DNA of 64,000 bases, from the NCBI GenBank assembly GCA_032768795.1, contig CP136492.1, positions 1,426,001 through 1,490,000 on the forward strand. The letters are read 5' to 3'. The position numbers and the translations under genes were made by a program. This DNA is from Tremella fuciformis (lineage: Eukaryota > Basidiomycota > Tremellomycetes > Tremellales > Tremellaceae). The notes beneath the pieces are model-generated. The model was not told the DNA's origin. It ran no database searches and saw nothing but the letters and a program-made list of their open reading frames with translations. Below are positions 30,513-43,037 of the stretch, piece by piece; the first letter of the stretch is position 1, and the number at the start of each line of letters is the position of its first letter.

Positions 30513-32825
30513 CTACATTCGGAATACACCCCAGTCGCCCGCATCGCCATCAGCGCCGATCTCGCCTCTTGAGCCAATGTGCGATCTCGACGAAGTTGTA
30601 CGTGTGGCCCGTTCTTCGGCAGCCAATTCGAGCCCTAGTCCAAGCACGTCCCGCGTATCTGACGGCTTGATGATCCCGTCATCCTAATCGTCAGCCGACT
30701 GCATTGGCTGACTGGTTCAAGACGCCGTACCCATATTCGGGCTGTCGAGTACAGGGCGGAACTTTGCCCCTCAATCGTCTGCCTCAGCTGCTTGAATCTA
30801 TCTTCTGCTGATTCCGCGCTGGCCCGTTTGCCCGAGACGGTCTGCATGACCGACGAGAGCTGATCGGGTCCCATGACGCATATCTTTGCGTTCGGCCACA
30901 TCCACAAGAATCGCGGCGAGTACTGCTTCTCAGCTCACTCGCTCATCCTTTCGCTTTCTACTTACCGCTCGTCCGCACATCCCTGCACGTCAGTCAGCGG
31001 ACGATCCCAGAATAGCAAGTAGACTCACCATAATTGCCAGCGCTACAAGTTAGCAGTAACCTGTACGCGAGGCGGGAACGTACCCGTAGCTGCCTCCGAC
31101 GACCACCGTAAATTTGGGCACTTTGGCCCTTGCTACCGCTCTGACCATCTTGGCACCGTCTTTGGCAATCCCGCCTCTTTCTGCCTTCTCACCGACCATG
31201 TAGCCCGAGACGTTGACCAAGAAAACTAGTGGAATACCGCGCTGAGAGCACAGCTGGATGAAGTGTGTCGCCTTCAGAGCAGATGGCGAGAGGAGCACTC
31301 CGGCGTTGGCGATGATCCCGACTGTGTGCCCATGTATCTCGGCGAAACCCTGGTCTTAGAGAAGCCCCAGTATGCCTGTGTATAAGACTCACCGTGATGA
31401 CCGTCTTACCATACTCCTGCTTGAATTCTCTGAAATCGCTGCCATCCACGATCCGTGCTATGACTTCTCGCATGTCATACGTTTGTCTCGGGTCGGAGGG
31501 GACAATGGCCTCGAGCTCGCTCGTAGGAAACAGTGGTGGTCGGGCTTGCCTGCCTGGACTGGGTTGGGGATGTGATAATTGTGATGCGTTCCCTAGGTCT
31601 TGCACCGCTTCACGCGCCAGACGAATGGCATGACCATCATTGGCAGCGAGATGATCAGCGACGCCCGAGACGCTGGTGTGCATCTCGCCACCGCCTCCTC
31701 GTCAGCCTCTTTCGTGAATGTGCAGAATACGCTCAGTCACCCAGAGTTTCCTCGTCAACTATCTCTCCCGTTGCTGCTTTCACCAGCGGAGGTCCGGCCA
31801 GGAAGATCCTTCCTTGGTCCTTCTTGGTCAGCTCAATCGGTACCATGGATCAAGACACAAACCTTGACGATGATGACCACGTCACTCATGGCTGGCATAT
31901 AGCTGGGACTTGAGCTGGAACGTCAATCGATCATATCACAGCTCACGCTCCACCAGCCACCGAGATGCCGTGTACCACCGAGATTTGCGGGATGCCCATG
32001 CCACTCATCCTCGCCATGTTGTAAAAGATGCGCCCGAAGTGATCCTACCGATCAGCATACACCGACAATGAGCGCTACTCACATGGTCGGGAAAGACGTC
32101 AGCTTGGAATGGCAGAGCCGCGCCTCCAGACTCGACTAGACATTCAGCTCAGCACTGGCACCCAGTGAGAGTCGAGTCACCAAGGTATACGCAAGGCAGC
32201 CTATTCTCTAATGCAATCTGCTGCGCTCGCAGGTGCTTCTTCACCGTCAGTGGGTAGTACGCGCCACCCTTGACAGTGGGATCATTGGCGACAATCATGC
32301 ATTTGCGTCCCGCCACCATGCCTCTTCGTAAGCTCGTAACTCATTGTGGTGATCAGCCATACGTACCGATACCTGTGATCAAGCCAGCTGAGGGCAGGGG
32401 ATCCGGGTACACCTCATGAGCGGCAAGCGGGCTGAGCTCGAGGAACGGGCTGCCAGGATCGAGCAGGGCATCTACCCTTCTTCTTCAGTCATCGTTCTCG
32501 ACGCTGCCGGAGAGACGGGAACTGACCGCTCCCTTGCACTGAGCTTGCCTTTGCCTCTTGCTCTCCACTTCTCCAGGACGCTCTTGCCACCACCTTCGCT
32601 CGCCTGTGCACGCAATGTATCTACTTGGTCTATTGCTTGTCGCATCGCCTCATGGTTGACCTTCGCTTCTGGTGCTGTATGTCTGAAGAGCGATTGTAGT
32701 GGGCGTGGATGGACGAGGGGCGCCGGTGGTTGGGGAATGAGCGTTCGTCGTTGGGCGAGCAGATTTCGCGGGTGCACACGGGCAGCAGGGCGCCAGGGCG
32801 GCATCGAGAGCGTTGCGGGTCGCAT
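30513..32825 (-). CDS. MCC2: Methylcrotonyl-CoA carboxylase beta subunit, mitochondrial
   Basis: Carboxyltransferase half of the biotin enzyme that carboxylates 3-methylcrotonyl-CoA in leucine breakdown in the mitochondrial matrix. Thirteen exons (32825-32527, 32476-32367, 32321-32181, 32135-32083, 32044-31947, 31902-31863, 31819-31741, 31694-31393, 31349-31084, 31042-31029, 30982-30966, 30922-30731, 30683-30513) join in phase to 593 residues. The first 60 residues are basic and hydroxylated like a presequence. Conserved carboxyltransferase motifs are [47 protein letters not shown] and SYGAGNYGMCGRAY. The C-terminus is [19 protein letters not shown] plus a short extension. Two exons are only 14 and 17 nt. 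The partner alpha subunit is not in the window. Confidence 0.95.
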
Positions 32826-33066
32826 AACGCTCACTACGAGCTCGGGGTTTGCAGGTAGACCGCTACAAGCTGGTGGTTTTGAAGAGATGACTCTGAACGG
32901 TGCTCTCACTACCCCGGATGATCTCGAGCACCAGGTGGTCTTTCCGGTTATTACGACGCCGGCCAAGTCAAGCTCCGGCCCGGTGACAACCTTTCTCAAT
33001 GCCTTGCATGGATGCAATATGCTATGGTGAAGTAATGCTGTGAGTGGGCATGTCGTCAAGTAGATG

Positions 33067-35958
33067 CTAGAGCTCTCGTGGCACTTCGACAGTCGTGAAC
33101 GTCACCACCTCGTCCCCTTCTCTCACGTCGTTCCACCCTTCCAGGCCAATCCCACATTCGGTCCCCTTGCGCACCTCCTCCACATCCTTCTTGACGTGCT
33201 TGAGGGTATCGATGACGCCCTCAAACACCTCTTTCCTCTCTGGGCCGCGTAAGACCCGAACTTTCTGATGCTTCGAGATGACACCGTTGGCCACCCTGCA
33301 CCCCGCGATCATCTTGATGTCCTTCTTGAGCTTGATGGGGAAGAGCTGGAGTACGGTCGCTTCGCCCGTAACACGCTTTTCGATGATGGGCGGCAAGAGG
33401 GCAGCGACGCGCGAGCGGACCGTCTCAATCAAGCGATATATGACGGACTCGAGCTGCAGCGGGACCGATGCCTCGGCAGCGCGAGACTGAATGGAGCGAG
33501 GGCACGCGACCGAAAAGCCAATAATCGTTGCTCATACATCAGCATCGCCTTGGTAGTCAGGGAAACCGTATACTGACCATCAGATGCGGAGGCATAGTCA
33601 ACGTCCGACTCGGTGACCTCTCCGACGCCAGTGTGCACGATCTTGACGCCCGCTTCCTTGTTCCCAATCCCCTCCAAGGATCCGACCACAGCTTCGACCG
33701 TCCCGCTTACATCACCCTTGATAAGCAGCCTGAGCTCCTTTTTCCCGGTCTCGATATCGTGTTGTCGTCCGACAACGCTCTTTACGTCCCTCCCAGCTGC
33801 TACGGCCTCCTCAAGTTCAGCCTTTTCTGCCTCGGCCCTGAGACGCTCCTCGCGACGCTTCTCGTTGATGACTTCGACGTCTTCCATCATCTTCTTCCTC
33901 TCAACCTCCCTCAACCTATTCGCGATCGCTTTCTTGGCTTCCTCCTCGCCGCTTGTCGCCTCAAGTAGCTGGTCTCCAGCTGCAGGAAGATCCTTCCAGC
34001 CAGTAATGGAAACCGGCGTCCCTGGAGGGGCGCTTTTGATGGGCTTCCCCAGAGAGTCTTGCATCTGCCTGACCTTGCACCAGGTCGTTCCCGCCACAAT
34101 AGAGGCGCCATTGTGCAGAGTACCTCGAGAGACAAGCACTGTGGCGACATTTCTGTATTGTCAGACATCTGTCCACTGCGCGACAATGCACGAACCCTCG
34201 ACCTTTGTCCACTCGAGACTCAAGAACGAAGCCCTCTGCCTTGCCATCTGTCCTGGCGCGAAGATCGCGTAATTCTGCAAGAGTCGAAATGGTCTCGACT
34301 AAGTCGTCCAGACCTATCTTGGCCAGACCCGAAACCTTGACACTCTGGACATCTCCCCCGTCTTCCTCGAGCAGGATCCCCTCGGCGCCCAGAGCTGCTT
34401 TCACTTTCGACTGCTGCTCAGCCATATTTCAATCAGATGTGAGAGGGCTCACCAGGTCGACACCAGGTTTGTCGATCTTGTTGATGGCCACAACCAGACC
34501 AACACCTGTGCTCTTCACCAAATCAAGCACTTCCTTGGTCTGAGGCATGACTCCGTCATCCGCCGCCACCACGAGGACCACAATGTCGGTTACACTTGCT
34601 CCCCTTGCTCTCATGGCAGTGAAGGCCGCGTGGCCGGGCGTGTCCAGGAATGTGATTGTGGCATCGCTCTTCGCAGATGGCGACATGGAAGCAAGAGGGA
34701 CTGAGAACGCGCCGATGTGCTGCGTGATGCCACCAGCTTCTCCTGCGGCTACCGCCGTGTGTCGTAAAGAGTCAAGCAAAGTGGTCTTGCCATGATCCAC
34801 GTGACCCATGATAGTGACTACCGGTGGACGGAGAGGCATGTCGTCTCCCACTTTCGCGGGCGGGTCGGGCAGTATGTCGAAAGACCTTTCATCATCAACG
34901 ATCGGGTTGTAGCCGTACTCCAAGGCGATGTTACAGGCATCCTCAGACGCCATCACTATGATCAGCTTGGCCTTCATGCAGTATGATGCAATACGAACAG
35001 TAGTCTGGTCGTATTTGGTCGTCAGACATGCCGAGCTGCTGCATTTTCCTTTGCAGACCGACTGCCTCATTAGCCAGCGTTCTTCCTGATCCGCCGACTT
35101 ACACAACTTCTTCCCGAAGATGTCGGCAAGTCGCCCAACGGTCACGGTCGAAGGTATGTAGACCTCCTTCTCCTGTTTCGTGATCGCCTGGCCTCTTCTT
35201 TCGTCCGGATTCTTCTTTGGCTTTGTCGGTCTGTTGACATCGAATTTGTCCCGCTCAAAATCTCTGCCCTTTCCTTTGCTCGATCTATGCGGCCTGCTCG
35301 GTAGAGCGAACTCCTCGCTATGTCCCAGTCGTCCCCTGATTGACCGACTATCTCCGTGTGGATCGCGAGACTGACCACGATGTGCATTTCGAGATCTCCG
35401 ATCATCGGCATCCTCCTCATCCACAACCATGTCCTCCATCGCCTCGGCGGGTTCCGCTGGGAGCGAATTAGCGGGTGGAAATCGTTTGCCTCCTCTGTTG
35501 GTGGAGGAGCCAGTCGGTTGTCGGATGCCAAAGCTCGGTGGTGCAGCACGATCAGGGTCACTTTTTGGAGTTCGTGACCACTTATTCAGCCCAGCATCGT
35601 CTCTGGAGCCTTTGGTGGGATGCAAACCCTCGCGAAATCTCCCAACGGGCGGCTTGGAGCCGTTAAGAAAGTCCAACCCTCCCGGAATTTTGCCTCGGCT
35701 TTGACGAGGTTTTCTCGGCCATTGGCCGTCAGAAGAGCCGCTTGCTTGTTGACGGGATGCTCCGCTGGGAGAAGAGCGTTTGGAAGGCATGTTCGATGCA
35801 TGTCGACGTGTAGGCAGAGACGACTCGCCTTGGGTCCGGGTGATTGTGGTGCTGAGCGATCTCACAGTGAAGGGGAGCTGGCTTCCAACCGGTGAGACGG
35901 GTGATGAAACGCCCCAGATGGTTTGGCACCATCTGCACCCAGCTCGCGAGGTGATCAT
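33067..35958 (-). CDS. IFM1: Mitochondrial translation initiation factor IF-2
   Basis: GTPase that brings initiator tRNA to the mitochondrial ribosome. Six exons (35958-35103, 35061-34999, 34955-34453, 34416-34196, 34152-33578, 33530-33067) encode 893 residues. The basic, arginine-rich first 60 residues look like a mitochondrial presequence; a long low-complexity region follows. An IF2-N-like segment ([19 protein letters not shown]) precedes the GTPase with [16 protein letters not shown] and NKIDKP, and domains II-IV with the fMet-tRNA-binding C-terminus. Two donors are GTTCGT. The start is taken at the first in-frame ATG; the longer frame begins only with TTG. Confidence 0.95.
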
Positions 35959-36332
35959 CACCTTGGTCAAGCTCTCTGAACACGGAGAGGATAGAAGAGA
36001 CGGACAAGGAGCATCCTAAATTTTCATGTTTCCGCCGGAAGGTGATTTGGTTTCGGAGCCGATCCCCTTGCCGATCGCCACCCGGCAACATGACATTTCT
36101 AGGGTGCCACAACCGGTTGACTGGACCTCTACATCATCAGCGTAGCTCTTACGGGGCGAATTTCTGCGGGTGTCCCTGGAACGAAAACGGTAAATGGGGG
36201 AATTAAATAAGAAAATTCCGGCCATTCTGATTTCATCAGCACAATCCTAATATGCATTGTGTCCTTGCCAAATTGCCTTTCATCAGAGAATAAAGATCTA
36301 TGCATGAGGCTGATGCATGGAATGATCTCTGT

Positions 36333-36455
36333 AGCAGAACCAATCGCCTACATAGCTACTGCCATACCCTGCCCTATCATTGCACCAAAATGGTTACAAT
36401 AGCGCAAGTCTGACAAGACTGCAATAGGCTTGCCAGGTGGCAGCTGTGACATAGC
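36333..36455 (+). repeat. Diverged LTR related to miniature element 1
   Basis: Several blocks match the plus-strand form of the LTR at 10662-10813 in order: the CTACATAGCTA region, TGCACCAAAA, a TTACAATAGCGC/CACGATAACCCG region, AGTCTGAC, ATAGGCTTGC and AGGTGGC, ending with TGTGACAT near the palindrome. No second copy, interior or target duplication was found, so it is an old solo LTR or fragment. The match was judged by eye. Confidence 0.65.
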
Positions 36456-36569
36456 CCCTGTGACCAGCTTGGCATGCCTATGATCATCTGATCAGCCTAG
36501 CATGCCCAACAAGCACTTGCGCATCTCTTGATGAAGTGCTTTAGCTTGCAACTAATCAATGTTCTACAG

Positions 36570-36667
36570 TACATCCGGCTTTGCCGGATGCTTGACCCGT
36601 AAGGGCTGCGATGGCTGCGCCGCTAGGCGCAAGGGGGGGTCTTGGGGGGGTGTCCCACCCCCCCATG
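36570..36667 (+). other. Hairpin plus G-tract segment
   Basis: CATCCGGC TTT GCCGGATG (36572-36590) is a perfect 8-bp hairpin with a 3-base loop. It is followed by GCGCCGCTAGGCGC and two runs of seven to eight G facing a run of seven C (36630-36665), which can form another strong stem. The GC-rich segment stands out inside an AT-rich island. Function unknown. Confidence 0.6.
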
Positions 36668-36963
36668 TCTAACGGAACCAAAGAACAAGGAATTGCATTA
36701 GGTTTTCCAAATTGCCTGAGAACCAATAACTTGAATACCTGATTAGAAATTCAGAGCTAAAAAAGAATTGAAATAACGAGCTACGCCCTATCGCGCACTT
36801 TCCTGCACGATCTACCTAGTTCTTTCATCCCCCTGCAGTTACAACTAAAGCAGATGCGCTTTTTATTCTTTCGAACAGTCTTACAAGCTCGAGCAGGCAG
36901 GGTAGACTCCCCGTGACTCCCTTATTATTACCCCTCGAACGATTCAGACCGAGCAAACCCTCC

Positions 36964-38406
36964 ATGACCGCTGTACATCAAATCCGACATCACAGCCTTC
37001 ACATGCCAATCAATCCTTTGATCGCCCGATCTCGGGTGTCTACCCGTTCCCCTTCTCCATCCTCATCCATCTGTTCGAGAGCGACAAGTGTGGACGATCT
37101 GGGCGACATGCCTCGCATCGATCTCATTCGCCCCATGTACCATAGTCATTCGAGCATTGACGATTCGCCGATGGAATGGCTTCGTGACGAGCCGGTGGCG
37201 TCCTCGTCAAAATCGGTGATGTCTCCTCGCTCACCATCGGACGAAGAGGCGAAGGAGACAGTAACGGGAAAGGAAAAACGACGCTTCCCCGAGGAGGAGG
37301 ATGAAGACATTCTCAAAGAGTCGAACTCTCGCTTCGTCCTCTTTCCCATCAAATACCGACAAGTGAGTAGACTTGGGGTGCTTACGACTCCTCTGACACT
37401 CAGATATGGCAAGCATACAAGGCCAGTCAAGCGAGCTTCTGGACTGCCGAAGAGCTTGATCTTGGACACGACATGAAGGACTGGACTGAGCGGCTGACGG
37501 AGAATGAGCGCTTCTTCATTCTCCGCATCCTGGCCTTCTTTGCAGCATCAGACGGTATCGTCGGCGAGAATATCGTCGAGCAGTTCTCTCTCGAGGTCCA
37601 GATCGCCGAAGCTCGTGCATTCTACGCCTTCCAGTCGATGATGGAGCAAGTGCATTCCGAAACATATAGTCTCCTCATCGAAACGTACGTCCGGGACTCG
37701 CAGGAGAAGGACTTCCTCTTCCGAGGCATGGAGAATATACCGGCGATCAAGAAGAAGGCCGAGTGGGCACTGAAGTATATAACGTCCGACCTTGTAAGTG
37801 TCACAACTTGGTCGCGCAAACACAAGCTAAAGTCAGCCTTTCCGTACTCGCCTCGTTGCGTTTGCCTGTGTTGAGGGCATCTTCTTTTCCGGGTCATTCG
37901 CCGCCATCTTCTGGCTCAAGAAGAGGGGTCTTATGCCAGGCCTCACCTTCTCGAATGAGCTCATCAGCCGCGATGAGGGCACACACACAGACTTCGCATG
38001 CTTGCTCTACGATCACCTCAAGCATCGCTGTTCAGTCGATGACGTACACCACATCGTTTCCGAGGCGGTCGCAATCGAGAAGGAGTTCCTGATCGACGCT
38101 TTGCCTTGCCAGCTCATTGGCATAAACGCTCATCTCATGTCGCAATACATCGAGTTTGTTGCGGATCGCTTGGTCGAGTCGCTGGGATGCCCCAAAATAT
38201 ACAACACGACAAATCCTTTCGATTGGATGGAGCTCATATCCCTCCAAGGCAAGGCAAACTTCTTCGAGTCGCGCGTCTCCTCGTACCAGAAAGCAGGTGT
38301 GGCTCGATCGGGAACACCAATTGGCCTAAATGTCCTCCACGGCAGTGCTGGTTCATCAACCGATCATCTACCTCAAAGGGTGTTCCGCACTGATGTAGAC
38401 TTTTAG
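36964..38406 (+). CDS. RNR2: Ribonucleotide reductase small subunit
   Basis: Carries the diiron-tyrosyl radical cofactor for making deoxynucleotides. Exons 36964-37362, 37404-37793 and 37837-38406 encode 452 residues, all phase 0. Iron ligands are visible in [12 protein letters not shown], the helix [20 protein letters not shown] (with the radical tyrosine following) and [33 protein letters not shown]. The N-terminus is about 100 residues longer than usual and rich in serine; a later ATG (MPRIDL) is an alternative start. The C-terminal tail ends RTDVDF, similar to the acidic-aromatic tail that docks on the large subunit; the segment just before it is unusual and may hide an unrecognised short intron. 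Confidence 0.93.
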
Positions 38407-38728
38407 ACGTCGTCTTAGACTGTAGCATCATCCCATCACGCTCCATTCAGTTGTATCAACACTATCATCATCCAGAGCACATCTCCATGCATCATCACTC
38501 CCATGAGCTGAGCTTTTCGATGCTTCGCCAAGCCAGACAGATAATTTGCCACCTCCCAATCCGCCTCATCGGACGGGATGGCTTGACGTCATTTACCCCT
38601 TTCGGTAATTACCCGAATCGGGGGACCCGAAGGGGTCAACGGGCTGGTCGCATCGTCGACCGACTGGTCTACCATTCTCCTTTCTTCACTCTCATCTCTC
38701 TCTACCACATCCGCACCATCTCGTCAAG
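38407..38728. other. Upstream region of the aspartic protease
   Basis: 322 bp; the last 60 bp are pyrimidine-rich (CTCTCATCTCTCTC) before the ATG. No other feature was seen. Confidence 0.4.
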
Positions 38729-40313
<1,585 letters not shown>

Positions 40314-43037
40314 AGCGGAAGAGTAGGGTAGGAGCACTGGACACGGCACATCAGCAGAGTCGAGGAGATCCTTCTTGGCTATACACTATCGTAGGCTGCG
40401 GACCGATCTGGTAGAGAGATTTGCAAGACGTGTAGTGGCTATCAATCAATGTACATATTGCATCAAGCCGACAAGGTCTGCGCGTGGGTCAGTTGAGGTG
40501 GCTGTGGAGCTGAGTGACACTTGTTTCAGGAGATGTTAGGTGGGATCCATCTGAGCGCAGTCAGGCGGTGTTGCACAATAGGGATGGTGCATCTGCGGCA
40601 GTGCTGTGCAGGTTCAAGATCTAGCAAACAGGACAAAGAAAGCATACGCGACTCCAAAGAGAATGTAAAATGTGGCACTTTTGGAGCGAGGGCCTCGGCT
40701 AAAACGGGGCGGCGACGATCTGGTCATAAGGATTGCGTCAAGGTTCACCTTACGGTAGCCCATGTGTCCAGTTGAGTTTATGGGGATCCTTGCCGGCTCC
40801 GCGCCGGAGACCGAATAAGTGCTTGTTGGAACGAACAAGCTCCAGATCACTGCTGTTAGGGTGCGGACATGCACTCTCAAGCCCGTGTTGTCATGCCCGG
40901 GTAACGGGCAAGTCGTGCTAGCCGGCTTGGCGCCATGGTGTTGGCGCCGCTGGCGGGAGCGATCCCATCCATGCGTAACCATGAGCCATTCCGTGTCCGC
41001 CTCTATGGGTCGTCCCGAGAATGTCGGAATGCTGCAAAAGCCGCGGTGCGATCGGTCGCGGCGGGGTGGGGACGTGTGGGACCAGTCCGTTCAGTTCGGC
41101 GCCGAAAGCTGCCCTGAACCATCAGCATGGGCCCTGACGACGACGTCTTTGAACCAACCAACCGATCCGTGGTCTCGAGTGGAAACTGGGGATGGCGAGT
41201 AGTCTCAGGGACGAGCGCTCGGACTGCGCAGAGGCACGTACACGAACGCAATCCATGCGGTCACGGAGTGTACGGAGGGCTCATTGAACGTACACTTGTC
41301 ATTTGGCACCGAGGTAGGGGGCAAGTGGAGCTAGGCAGCGGTGACGGGGGAGTAGATGGTGATCACGCTTGTGTGACCCCCCAAAATAGCAGGCCGTCTC
41401 TGCATTTACATATTGGACCACATTAGGGACTCCGAGGTCCGGAGCTCGGCTTCGGAAAGGGTTCAAAGGACCCATGCCGCCCGGACGGCGCCGACGACCC
41501 CGATACCTTGGGGGCGCGGCGCGAGGGGGGAATACGTCGATCCGTCCCTTTCTTTCTCGCGCGTTCAGGACGTGTTTCTCGGGCACGGGCACTCCGAAAT
41601 CTCCCCTTCTGATGCTCTGACGATCTCGGTAGTGGAGGCTGACCACCGATGGCTTACCTGAGCGAAAAAGCGGCGAACACGCAGAAGAGAGGAATTGGGC
41701 CCGGCGTCACATCACATCACGCATCAGGCCAGGTCCAAGCCGACGCCGTGCGCCGCCGCCCGCCCGCGACCCGGGAGGCAGCAGACGGACGGACGACGCG
41801 GCCAATCCTTACGGGAGGGATGGAGGGAGATCGGGGGGGGGGTACAGGGGGGGCCAAGGAGCAATAACCTAGTGCCGCAGTTAGCGCTCGGTGATCGGGT
41901 TAGAACCGCATCGCTCCGTTCTCTTGTTGCTGCGTCTGCATACCAAGGGCGAGACGCAAAGGGTCGAGATGCAAGCGATCCAGACCCAGACTCAGAGCCA
42001 GAGCCAGCCTGCCCAAAAACAGAAAACCAGAAACGGATACGGAAACGCGTCATGCTGCTCAGCCTGCGCCTGAGTCAGCCGTCTCCAAGTCACAGTCCAC
42101 GGCAACACGGCATGCGAGGCGCCATGTCAATCGGCCAATCGGTCGGTCGGCACCTCCGCCCCTTGCTCAAGTGCTTGGCCTTGGGCCCCTTGCTTGCCGG
42201 CCGGCCTTTGCGATGGACGGCTCATAGCCTCCGGCTACAATCTCCGCAGGACCTCGGTTGGCCTGACTGCGAGCGCAAGCACCTGCAGCGGCAGCGGCGG
42301 TGTGATGTGGTCATCCTGTGACCCCAAGGTAAACTGCGGCGGCGGCGGAGGCGGCGTCGCGGGCCAAGCTCTGGCGTGGTGCAAAGGTGTGTCCTCCGGC
42401 CAAACCTGTCCAGAGCGTAAAGGGTTCTTTTCCTCCTTCCCTTCTTGGATGACAGAGCCAAGGAGAAAAAAATAATAGAGTGGTAGCGTGAGCCAGAGCC
42501 AGTCAGGTCAGAAACAGGACAGGCATGAGCCCAGGAGCCTCCGGGTCTAGACAACATCATCATCGTGCTCGTCGCTTGCGTCCTCGCCTCCTGACCTGAG
42601 CTCCCCGACGGGGTGACCGAGCTTGACTCCGTCTCTTGTCTCCCCGTCTCATCTCCCATCTCACCACGTCCACGTCGCCGTCGCCGCCGCCGCCGCCCGA
42701 CCGATCCCACCCTCGACCCCGTCTCTGTGTCTCTTTGTCATTCTGTCACTTTGTCTTTCGCGTGTGTTGGTGTCTTGCACCGGTGTCACATCCTTAGCGC
42801 GCTGGCCATCTCATTGCCTCGATCGGCCTCCCCACCCTCCTTCGAAAGAAGGAAAACCCGAACCATTCTGGAACCCAACAGGAGCGAGCGGGACCTCGGG
42901 CATAGCTCCGATCGCCGATCCGACTGAGACAGGATCATCGCCGTGTGCGCACACCCTTCTGGACTCTTCCCCACCCAGACCAGCCCAGCCGAGCACCACC
43001 ACCGCCGCCGCCGCCGTCGACGCCGCCCTCGAACAAC
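40314..43037. other. 2.7-kb intergenic region
   Basis: Lies between two plus-strand genes and must hold the 3' end of the protease and the promoter plus leader of the zinc-cluster regulator. Landmarks: homopurine/G runs at 41821-41861 (including GGGGGGGGG-type tracts), repeated CAGAGCCAGAGCC units near 41990-42010, and a strongly pyrimidine/GC-rich leader at 42600-43037. ORFs here are short and unrelated to known proteins. No RNA gene was recognised. Confidence 0.5.

Larger units (their letters stand above)
35959..36963. other. AT-rich island between IF2 and ribonucleotide reductase
   Basis: Base composition drops from about 36200 to 36900 compared with all surrounding genes. It carries a diverged LTR-like sequence (36333-36455) and a hairpin/G-tract segment (36570-36667), listed separately. 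The right end must hold the promoter of the reductase gene. No gene was seen. Confidence 0.6.

Noticed and set aside
36913..36963. Earlier start of the ribonucleotide reductase frame
   Set aside because: It begins with GTG; the first ATG in frame is at 36964.
40521..42950. Many 60-200 residue ORFs on both strands
   Set aside because: No motif, no consistent splice joins, composition of non-coding GC-rich DNA; treated as the upstream region of the regulator gene.
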